From an uncultured bacterium (GTDB lineage: Bacteria > Patescibacteriota > Patescibacteriia > CAIQCM01): a stretch of DNA of 10,596 bases. Below, piece after piece: positions 1-5,213 of the stretch. The first letter of the stretch is position 1, and each line of letters opens with the position of its first letter. Both the position numbers and the translations under genes were made by a program. Below the pieces are notes generated by a model. It was not told the origin of the DNA. It saw only the letters and a list, made by a program, of their open reading frames with translations, and made no database searches. The stretch spans positions 1 to 10,596 of the forward strand of contig CAIQCM010000055.1 of the NCBI GenBank assembly GCA_903870305.1, in the 5' to 3' direction.

Positions 1-78
1 AATTTTGCCACCGATTTTTTCCCGCTCATCAATTCCAGTCGCTTGTTCAAATCCAAAAGCATAAAACATGAAACATGA
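1..78 (+). CDS. Possible C-terminal end of an upstream gene (partial)
   Basis: The first frame is open from base 1 to a TGA at 76-78. It reads like a protein tail (it contains TDFFPLINSSRLF), and many of its codons end in C, as in the neighbouring genes. The last five or six codons fall inside the heptameric repeat that begins at 58, so the C-terminus may have been extended by repeat DNA. I do not recognise the family from 25 residues. It could also be a chance open stretch; extending the sequence upstream would settle it. Confidence 0.35.
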   Translation, partial: NFATDFFPLINSSRLFKSKSIKHET

Positions 79-149
79 AGCATAAAACATTTCAGCGCCC
101 CGCAGGGCGCATGGATGCTTCGTGCTGTGTGTTTCATGTTTCATTCGAA
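58..149. repeat. Nested palindrome built from 7-bp units, upstream of rsmE
   Basis: The left arm reads in 7-bp steps: agcataa, aacatga, aacatga, agcataa, aacattt (58-92). The right arm also reads in 7-bp steps in the opposite sense: atgcttc, gtgctgt, gtgtttc, atgtttc (115-142). Three nested stems form: AAACATGAAAC 64-74 with GTTTCATGTTT 131-141, GAAGCAT 77-83 with ATGCTTC 115-121, and GCGCCC 95-100 with GGGCGC 105-110 around a CGCA loop. There is no T tract after the stem, so it is not a standard terminator. It fills the gap before rsmE. Confidence 0.75.
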
Positions 150-152
150 CAT

Positions 153-848
153 ATGAAAAAGATCCACCGCTTCATCGGCAATTTTGATCTCACGGCCGAA
201 CGCTTGCTCGTTCGCGAGCCCGGCTTCGTGCATCAGTTGCGCGACGTCCTTAAGCTCGCCGTCGGCGAGCAGATCATGCTCTGCGACGGACAAGGCGCCG
301 AAGCGCTTTGCGCGGTGAGTGCGGTTGACAGATCCGCGATCGAGGTGACGGTCGGTTCGCGCGGCGCCGGGAATGATCCCGAACGGCGCGTTATTCTGTA
401 TTGCGCCATGCTCAAGCGCGAAAATTTCGAGTACGCCGTCGAAAAAGCCGTGGAGTGCGGCGCCGCCATGATCGTTCCCGTTATCACCGCGCATACGGTC
501 AAGCTTGGCTTGAATCTTGACCGCCTCAAGAAGATCGCGCAAGAAGCGGCCGAACAATGCGGCCGCTCAGTCGTTCCTGAAATATCCGCGTCGACAAAAT
601 TTCGCGACGCCATAAAGGGGGCGGGGGATAACGACATCAATTATTTCTTTGACGCGGAAGGCGAAGAATTCCTTCGCGCGAAGACGTTCACGCAAACCGT
701 CGGCGTTTGGATCGGTCCCGAGGGCGGCTGGGAGGAGTTCGAGACCATCGCCGCTCGCGAGGCGGGATTTGCCGTCGCCTCGCTCGGGGCGCTCGTCTTG
801 CGCGCCGAAACCGCCGCGACCGTTGCTGTTTATCTTGCCGCGCGGTAA
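153..848 (+). CDS. rsmE: 16S rRNA (uracil1498-N3)-methyltransferase RsmE
   Basis: This SPOUT-class methyltransferase uses S-adenosylmethionine to methylate N3 of U1498 in helix 44 of 16S rRNA. The product has 231 aa, a normal size. The N-terminal part (HRFI, then LRDVLKLAVGEQI) is the PUA-like RNA-binding portion. The catalytic part shows AVEKAVECGAAMIVPV, EQCGRSVVPEI, the SAM-binding loop IGPEGGWEEFE, and the C-terminal knot motif LGALVLRAETA, all typical of RsmE. An upstream in-frame ATG at 75 would add 26 residues translated from the 58-149 palindrome. I chose the ATG at 153 because MKKIHRF is where the family begins. No SD site precedes it. The next gene starts 11 nt after the stop, suggesting co-transcription. 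Confidence 0.95.
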   Translation: MKKIHRFIGNFDLTAERLLVREPGFVHQLRDVLKLAVGEQIMLCDGQGAEALCAVSAVDRSAIEVTVGSRGAGNDPERRVILYCAMLKRENFEYAVEKAVECGAAMIVPVITAHTVKLGLNLDRLKKIAQEAAEQCGRSVVPEISASTKFRDAIKGAGDNDINYFFDAEGEEFLRAKTFTQTVGVWIGPEGGWEEFETIAAREAGFAVASLGALVLRAETAATVAVYLAAR

Positions 849-859
849 GATTGAAGCAT

Positions 860-1561
860 ATGAATGACCATCAGCGATCAAGGATATTTTGGCTTGTTCT
901 TTGCTTGGTTGGCGTTTTGATCTTTTCGATCATCACCCTTGCGTTAACTTTGTCGCGTTTGTCCGCGCCCCCCGCCGCTCGCCCCGTCGCGCCGGCGAGT
1001 CCATCCTATGACCTTGGCAAAGAAGCGCAATTTGTGCGCCTTGATTCGCCGCGCCCCGGCGACAAGATTATGAGCCCGCTCATGATCACGGGCTCGGCGC
1101 GCACTTGGTATTTTGAGGGCTCGTTCCCCGTTGAACTTAAAGACGGAAACGGCGTTTCTTTGGCGACCGGTCAAGCCACGGCGCAAGGCGATTGGATGTC
1201 GAGTAACTTTGTTCCTTTTAAAGCGACGCTGACCTTTGCCAAACCAACGACCGCAAGCGGCACGTTGATCCTTAAAAAAGACAATCCCTCGGGTCTGCCC
1301 GCGAACGACGATCAAGTAAGCATACCGGTGCAATTCGATTTCAACGCTCCGTCATGGAGCGCATCGGACCCGGTTACGGTTTGCCGCATTTCCGGCTGCT
1401 CGGGTCAGATCTGTTCCGACAAAAATGAGATCAGCGATTGCCTGTATCTGCCGCAATACGCTTGCTACAAGTCCGCGATCTGCGCCCGTCAGGCCGACGG
1501 TAAATGCGGTTGGACGCAAACGTCCGAGCTAAAATCCTGCATTGCTAAAGCGCGGAAGTAA
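860..1561 (+). CDS. Membrane-anchored Gmad2 plus eight-cysteine-cluster protein
   Basis: The 233-aa product has a short N-terminal tail and one membrane segment (about residues 10-32). A Pro/Ala-rich stalk follows (33-48). An Ig-like Gmad2 domain (about 58-158) shows SPRPGDKIMSPLMITGSA and the WYFEGSFPVELKDGNG pattern. The C-terminal module has exactly eight cysteines (175, 180, 185, 194, 202, 208, 216, 227) in the arrangement CxxxxC, GQIC, YACY, CxRQADGKCGW, which matches the eight-cysteine-cluster domain. The chain should sit outside the membrane. Its enzymatic role, if any, is unknown; Gmad2 is usually a binding or structural module. The eight cysteines probably form disulfides, fitting the DsbA/VKOR genes directly downstream. 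I chose ATG 860 because the open frame upstream of it overlaps rsmE and is basic, shadow-like sequence. No clear SD. Confidence 0.8.
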   Translation: MNDHQRSRIFWLVLCLVGVLIFSIITLALTLSRLSAPPAARPVAPASPSYDLGKEAQFVRLDSPRPGDKIMSPLMITGSARTWYFEGSFPVELKDGNGVSLATGQATAQGDWMSSNFVPFKATLTFAKPTTASGTLILKKDNPSGLPANDDQVSIPVQFDFNAPSWSASDPVTVCRISGCSGQICSDKNEISDCLYLPQYACYKSAICARQADGKCGWTQTSELKSCIAKARK

Positions 1562-1570
1562 TGATACTCT

Positions 1571-1604
1571 CGGTTATCGGTTATTAATCATGGTTATCGG
1601 TTAA
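1571..1604. repeat. Short tandem repeat, mostly 7-bp units, before dsbA-like gene
   Basis: Units are cggttat, cggttat, a six-base taatca, tggttat and cggttaa, ending six bases before the ATG at 1610. GGTTATCGGTTA occurs twice, 20 bp apart (1572-1583 and 1592-1603). It makes up most of the 48-bp gap between the two genes and takes the place where an SD site would lie. Confidence 0.7.
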
Positions 1605-1609
1605 TCCCA

Positions 1610-2263
1610 ATGTCCAATAATAAGTACCGGATCATCCTCTGGTCGTCGGTTGTCGGCGCCATTGTTCTGGCGGTGGCCGGCATGGTTTGGCTTGCGGGGG
1701 GAGGCGGACAAGCAAAGGTCTATGTTCCGGGCGTGAATGAGATCCTCACCGACGACCATGTTTTCGGCCAGGCCGATTCCAAGGTCACGCTAGTCGAGTA
1801 CGCCGACTTTGAGTGCCCGGCTTGCGGACAAGAATACCCGATCATAAAAAATTTGGAAGCTGCCTACGGCGACAAGGTGCGATTCGTTTATCGCAATTTT
1901 CCCATCCCGGGACATGTGAACGGCATCCCGGCCGCTTATGCCGCCGGCGCCGCGGGACTTCAAGGAAAATTCTTCGAAATGGAAAACCTGCTTTTTACCA
2001 ATCAAGCCGACTGGTCGACCGTGGATAGCGCGACGCTCGCGACCATCCTCGACGGGTACGCCAAGTCGCTCGGTTTGGACATGGGCAAATTCCATTCGGA
2101 CATGAGCTCCGACGCCGTCAAAGCCAAGATTGACAAAGATGCCCAAAGCGGTGTAAAAGCTGGGGTTGACTCCACACCGACTTTTTTCTTGAACGGCGTG
2201 GAAATACAGTCCCGATCCTATGCAGAATTTAAAGGAAAACTTGATCAAGTCCTCGGTCTCTAG
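1610..2263 (+). CDS. DsbA-family thiol:disulfide oxidoreductase (membrane-anchored)
   Basis: The 217-aa product has an N-terminal membrane anchor (about residues 8-30) and a thioredoxin fold with the DsbA helical insertion. The strand-loop VEYADFECPACGQEYP carries the redox site CPAC (69-72). The cis-proline loop is STPTFFLNG with Pro190. This layout is that of BdbD/DsbA-like proteins that oxidise cysteines of exported proteins. The acidic residues and Phe before CPAC are typical of the family. The VKOR-like gene overlapping its 3' end is the expected re-oxidant, passing electrons to quinone. No SD is visible. A disulfide isomerase role cannot be excluded, but the VKOR neighbour favours net oxidation. 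Confidence 0.9.
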   Translation: MSNNKYRIILWSSVVGAIVLAVAGMVWLAGGGGQAKVYVPGVNEILTDDHVFGQADSKVTLVEYADFECPACGQEYPIIKNLEAAYGDKVRFVYRNFPIPGHVNGIPAAYAAGAAGLQGKFFEMENLLFTNQADWSTVDSATLATILDGYAKSLGLDMGKFHSDMSSDAVKAKIDKDAQSGVKAGVDSTPTFFLNGVEIQSRSYAEFKGKLDQVLGL

Positions 2264-2729
2264 CACATTTTTAGCTCACCGGAAGCATCGCTGGTTGTTC
2301 TTTGTTTTGCTCGGTTTGGCTCCGCTCGGATTTATCGATGCCGGCTACCTCACCGTCGAACATTTTTTGAATCGAACGCCGCCTTGCTCGCTCGTGCATG
2401 GCTGCGAACTTGTCACTACGAGTTCGTATTCGGTTATTTTTGGCGTGCCAATGGCGCTTCTGGGCTCGCTTTACTATCTCGTCATTATTTTTGCGCTGGT
2501 CCTTTACCTGGACATGCGCCGCGATTGGATCATTAAATGGACGGCCCGATTCACGGCCGTGGGTTTTCTTTTCTCGCTTTATTTGGTGTATTTGCAGCTT
2601 TTTGTCATTAAAGCCATTTGCCAATATTGCATGCTTTCGGCTTTATCCTCAACCGCCCTTTTCGTCATCGGCGTTTTGGTGTTAAGATCGCACCGCAGGT
2701 TCGATCAACAACTAAATGCTAACAGCTAA
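2220..2729 (+). CDS. VKOR-family membrane protein (DsbB-like role)
   Basis: The 169-aa product has about four or five membrane segments, the bacterial VKOR size. The loop pair is Cys56 and Cys62 (CSLVHGC), a C-x5-C spacing known from cyanobacterial VKOR. It is followed by the conserved SSYSVIFGVPMALLG region and then the active-site pair CQYC (134-137) at the start of a membrane helix. These are the residues that relay electrons from a DsbA partner to quinone. The ATG at 2220 lies inside the preceding gene, overlapping it by 44 bp in another frame. An in-frame TTG at 2241 is the only other plausible nearby start and would still overlap. The overlap suggests translational coupling. An AT-rich 58-bp gap follows. 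Confidence 0.92.
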   Translation: MQNLKENLIKSSVSSTFLAHRKHRWLFFVLLGLAPLGFIDAGYLTVEHFLNRTPPCSLVHGCELVTTSSYSVIFGVPMALLGSLYYLVIIFALVLYLDMRRDWIIKWTARFTAVGFLFSLYLVYLQLFVIKAICQYCMLSALSSTALFVIGVLVLRSHRRFDQQLNANS

Positions 2730-2787
2730 ATTCCAAAGAAAGTTTTAAAAGCAAATTTTTAAACAACAATCTTAATAAAATAAAAAT

Positions 2788-3369
2788 ATGGAAAACACAC
2801 ATCAAAATCAAGAATTGATCAGCGCCGACAAGACGGCGATCCTCGTGAATATTTTGCGGACGATGAGCGACAATCTCGCCGCCGCGCTTCGGCTTCTCGA
2901 CGCGTCGACCTCTGTTTCCGGCGCCGCTTCCACAATGCGTACCACGCCGCTTCCGGAGATCGCCGCCGCCGTCATGGGGACCGTTGTCGAAGGCATCTTT
3001 GACGGCAAAGGCATGGTGGGTCCCGATGGAAAAGAATATCCCATCCCGCCCAACTACGCTTCCAAATCAAAATTAGTCGAAGGCGATATGCTCAAGCTCA
3101 CGGTCACCCCGACCGGCGCCTTCATTTTCAAGCAGATCGGTCCTATTGAACGCGATCGCAAGGTCGGCGCTTTGGTTCACGATCGCGAGATCGACGAATT
3201 CGCCGTCATTGTCGGCGACAAGAAATATCGCGTGCTCAAGGCCTCGATCACTTATTTCCGCGGCGCCGATGGCGACGAGGCGGTCATTCTTGTCCCCAAA
3301 ATGTCGCCATCCAAGTGGGCGGCCGTTGAGAATGTCATGAAGCGGCAGATCGACGCCGCCAATTTCTAA
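2788..3369 (+). CDS. Unrecognised soluble protein upstream of dnaX
   Basis: The 193-aa product has no signal peptide and no membrane segment. Residues 1-45 look helical (NILRTMSDNLAAALRLLD). The middle, about 60-125, contains GTVVEGIFDGKGMVGPDGKEY, truncated here to its core, then PIPPNYASKSKLVEGDMLKL, and ends FIFKQIGPIER. Its alternating beta pattern suggests a small barrel fold. The last third is mixed alpha/beta and ends in a basic helix. I vaguely associate this pattern with conserved hypothetical proteins of Patescibacteria but know no function. The start at 2788 is preceded by an AT-rich stretch with no SD. The stop codon TAA (3367-3369) is itself part of a heptameric repeat running up to dnaX. 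Confidence 0.75.
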   Translation: MENTHQNQELISADKTAILVNILRTMSDNLAAALRLLDASTSVSGAASTMRTTPLPEIAAAVMGTVVEGIFDGKGMVGPDGKEYPIPPNYASKSKLVEGDMLKLTVTPTGAFIFKQIGPIERDRKVGALVHDREIDEFAVIVGDKKYRVLKASITYFRGADGDEAVILVPKMSPSKWAAVENVMKRQIDAANF

Positions 3370-3397
3370 GTTCTACTTTCTAATTTCCACGTTCTAA
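3363..3397. repeat. Degenerate 7-bp tandem repeat spanning a stop codon, before dnaX
   Basis: Five 7-bp units follow one another: tttctaa, gttctac, tttctaa, tttccac, gttctaa. The first unit contains the stop codon of the preceding gene, and the last ends four bases before the dnaX ATG. The whole spacer between the two genes is therefore repeat sequence. No SD site is present. Confidence 0.75.
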
Positions 3398-3401
3398 CTT
3401 A

Positions 3402-5036
3402 ATGGGCATTGCGCTTTATCGAAAATACCGGCCGCAGACGCTTGCGGAGATCACCGGCCAGAATCATATCCGCATCACTCTCGCGAACGAACTCGCGAAT
3501 GGTTCAGTCGCACACGCCTATCTTTTCACCGGTCCGCGAGGGGTCGGCAAAACGAGCATGGCGCGCATCTTTGCGAAGGCCCTGAATTGTCTTAAGCGCA
3601 AAGAAGGGGAGAGCGAGCCGTGCAACGATTGCGACGCGTGCAATGAACAGCGCGCCGGCCGCTCGATGGACGTGATCGAGATCGACGCGGCGTCCAACAC
3701 CGGCGTCGACAACGTGCGCGAGAACATCATCGAACATGTTCGCTTTGCGCCGACCTCGCGCCGCTACAAGGTCTTCATCATCGACGAAGTGCACATGCTT
3801 TCGACCTCAGCATGGAACGCGCTTCTTAAAACGCTTGAAGAGCCGCCGGCGCACGCCATTTTCATCATGGCCACCACCGAGATCCACAAGGTTCCGGCCA
3901 CGATCATCTCGCGCTGCCAGCGCTTCGACTTCAAGCGCATTCCGCTTGCCTCAATGGTTGAGCGCTTGCGTCATATGGCCGTGGGCGAAGGCGCGAGCGT
4001 CGATGACGCGGTTATTGAAGAAGTGGCGCGCTTGGGCGACGGCTGTTTGCGCGACGCCGAAAGCATGCTCGAGCAGGTGTTGTCCTTGGACGAGAAAAAG
4101 ATCGGGCTTGAAGAAGCGGCGCTGGTGCTGCCGCGCTCAAACCGCGACCTGGTCGCCGCGTTCATCGATACGCTCGCCGATCGTCGGGGAAGCGAAGCCA
4201 TTGTTCTCGTTAACCGGCTGGTCGAGGAAGGCGTCGACCTTCAGCAGTTCGTTAATGAGTCGATCGAATATCTGCGCGGCTTGCTCGCGGCTTCATTAGG
4301 CGCGCCGTCATCGGTTGTTGCCAATGATCCGGCCAAGCGCCTAAGCGCCGGCCATTTGGTTCGCCTTATTAACTCTTTCATGACGGCGCGTGTCGAGCTC
4401 AAGTCAACGCCCATTCCGCAGCTGCCCCTGGAGCTCATCGCCGCCGAGCATTGCGGGGATGCGGGCGCTTCGCAAGAACCAAGAACCAAGAACCAATTTC
4501 CAAAAATGCCGGTCGCGGATCCCCGGGTCAAGCCCGAGGAGGACAGAAAAAATGTCATTGCAAATAGCGAAGCGACGAAGCAATCCCATGATCAAGGCAA
4601 CGAAGCGGCGCCAAAGGACGGAAATTCGACATTCGACATTCGACATTCGACATTGGCCGCCCCGCTCGTCACAAATCCACCACCCCTAACCCCCAATCCC
4701 TCGACCATCCCGCTCGAAACCCTCGCCCTGCGCTGGGACGAATTGTGCGCCGCGGTCCAGGAAGAAAATCCCTCCCTGCCGTTTCTTTTGCGCGTTTCCC
4801 GGCCGCTTTGTTTTGAGGACGGGGAGTTGGTCATTGGCGTTCAATACAAATTGCACGCCGATAAGATCAATCTTATTAAGAACAAAGAAAGCATCATTCG
4901 CGGATTGACCGCGCTCTATTCTTGCGCTATTATTCCCGTTCGCGCCATTGTTGTGCCGGCCGGCGACGGTGGGGCGGCATCAAACCCTTTGACCGATAAT
5001 CTGCTCGCGCAATTCGGCGGCACGGTGGTGGAATAA
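3402..5036 (+). CDS. dnaX: DNA polymerase III gamma/tau subunit
   Basis: The 544-aa product is the AAA+ ATPase of the clamp loader, which opens the beta sliding clamp and organises the replisome. Domain I shows RKYRPQTLAEITGQ, Walker A GPRGVGKTS (44-52), zinc-binding cysteines 63, 74, 77 and 80, Walker B IIDEVHM (126-132), sensor-1 TTE and the SRC arginine-finger motif (170-172). Domains II-III run to about residue 348. A linker of roughly 350-438 follows. It appears to be made of repeat-derived peptides: SQEPRTKNQ, DPRVKPEED, VIANSEATKQSH and FDIRHST. A C-terminal globular part (about 438-530, LRWDELCAAVQEENPSLPF onward) resembles tau domains of related bacteria. A candidate -1 frameshift site lies at 4547-4553. 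No SD; the start follows the family. Confidence 0.95.
   Translation: MGIALYRKYRPQTLAEITGQNHIRITLANELANGSVAHAYLFTGPRGVGKTSMARIFAKALNCLKRKEGESEPCNDCDACNEQRAGRSMDVIEIDAASNTGVDNVRENIIEHVRFAPTSRRYKVFIIDEVHMLSTSAWNALLKTLEEPPAHAIFIMATTEIHKVPATIISRCQRFDFKRIPLASMVERLRHMAVGEGASVDDAVIEEVARLGDGCLRDAESMLEQVLSLDEKKIGLEEAALVLPRSNRDLVAAFIDTLADRRGSEAIVLVNRLVEEGVDLQQFVNESIEYLRGLLAASLGAPSSVVANDPAKRLSAGHLVRLINSFMTARVELKSTPIPQLPLELIAAEHCGDAGASQEPRTKNQFPKMPVADPRVKPEEDRKNVIANSEATKQSHDQGNEAAPKDGNSTFDIRHSTLAAPLVTNPPPLTPNPSTIPLETLALRWDELCAAVQEENPSLPFLLRVSRPLCFEDGELVIGVQYKLHADKINLIKNKESIIRGLTALYSCAIIPVRAIVVPAGDGGAASNPLTDNLLAQFGGTVVE
4474..4496. repeat. Tandem aagaacc repeat inside dnaX
   Basis: Three perfect copies of the 7-bp unit aagaacc (4474-4494) plus two more bases of a fourth. 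Because 7 is not a multiple of 3, the same unit is read in all three frames in turn, giving residues about 357-365 (QEPRTKNQ) of the DnaX linker. Confidence 0.85.
4520..4584. repeat. Two palindromic elements inside the dnaX linker
   Basis: First element: TCCCCGGG (4520-4527) pairs with CCCGAGGA (4533-4540) at seven of eight positions around a TCAAG loop; it encodes DPRVKPEED. Second element: ATTGC (4557-4561) pairs with GCAAT (4580-4584) around a segment containing GCGAAGCG; it encodes VIANSEATKQS. Both DNA motifs and both peptides resemble short palindromic repeats that recur in many bacterial genomes and are known to be tolerated inside genes, as with Rickettsia palindromic elements. That link is from memory and needs a search. 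Confidence 0.6.
4547..4553 (+). promoter_or_regulatory. Candidate -1 ribosomal frameshift heptamer in dnaX
   Basis: The zero-frame codons AGA, AAA, AAT form A AAA AAT, a heptamer that allows both tRNAs to re-pair after a -1 slip. In the -1 frame the next codons are TGT, CAT, TGC, AAA and then TAG (4565-4567). The result would be a gamma-like product of about 388 aa ending just after domain III. An AGGAGG lies at 4537-4542, only 4 nt upstream, closer than the roughly 10 nt spacing of the E. coli dnaX signal. The palindrome at 4557-4584 could act as a weak downstream structure. The run of six A may equally be chance. Confidence 0.35.
4624..4703. repeat. Tandem attcgac array plus degenerate C-rich heptads inside dnaX
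   Basis: Four perfect copies of attcgac (4624-4651) plus att give the peptide STFDIRHST (residues 409-417). From about 4676 the sequence continues as C-rich 7-bp steps: tccacca, cccctaa, cccccaa, tccctcg. These encode the Pro-rich TNPPPLTPNPS. The second part is much more degenerate and is a weaker call. Confidence 0.75.
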
Positions 5037-5046
5037 ATAAATTTAC

Positions 5047-5154
5047 AATCGCGCCCATCGCTCCGGGATCGTCTAACGGCAGGACACGGGACTCTGAATC
5101 CCGTTATCTTGGTTCGAATCCAAGTCCCGGAGCACTGGGCGCGATTATTTTTTT
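5047..5154 (+). terminator. Inverted repeat enclosing tRNA-Gln, ending in a T tract
   Basis: AATCGCGCCCA (5047-5057) is the exact reverse complement of TGGGCGCGATT (5136-5146), and the right arm is followed by A and seven T (5148-5154). The tRNA lies between the arms. After a 2-by-2 internal loop, G5060-C5133 and C5061-G5132 can pair and stack directly on the 7-bp acceptor stem. The precursor could thus fold into one helix of about 20 bp with a terminator tail. Confidence 0.7.
5062..5132 (+). tRNA. tRNA-Gln (anticodon CUG)
   Basis: A complete cloverleaf of 71 nt. The acceptor is TCCGGGA (5062-5068) with TCCCGGA (5125-5131), and the discriminator is G5132. The D stem is GTC/GAC. The anticodon stem CGGGA/TCCCG encloses the loop CTCTGAA, whose anticodon CTG (5094-5096) reads CAG. 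The T arm is CTTGG, TTCGAAT, CCAAG. CCA is not encoded, so it must be added by the CCA-adding enzyme. It starts 26 nt after the dnaX stop and may be read from the dnaX transcript or from a promoter inside it. Confidence 0.95.
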
Positions 5155-5182
5155 GGCGGTCGATCTTTAAATATGCTATACT
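5153..5182 (+). promoter_or_regulatory. Candidate sigma70-type promoter with extended -10
   Basis: TTGGCG (5153-5158), an 18-bp spacer and TATACT (5177-5182), with TG one base upstream (TGCTATACT). It lies immediately after the tRNA terminator T tract and about 30 bp before the ATG at 5214, so it would serve that gene independently of dnaX and the tRNA. Confidence 0.55.
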
Positions 5183-5213
5183 TAAACCTTATTTCGAATC
5201 TAACCAACGAAAT

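Noticed and set aside
75..152. Earlier ATG for rsmE
   Set aside because: The added 26 residues are a translation of the palindromic repeat, and the family starts at MKKIHRF (153).
4537..4689. Internal start in dnaX: AGGAGG followed by ATG at 4552 in another frame
   Set aside because: The frame yields about 45 residues made only of repeat translation and shows no protein-like pattern.
5109..5213. Upstream extension of the membrane-protein frame
   Set aside because: It starts inside the tRNA-Gln gene and upstream of the candidate promoter, and would place 35 residues before a signal peptide.
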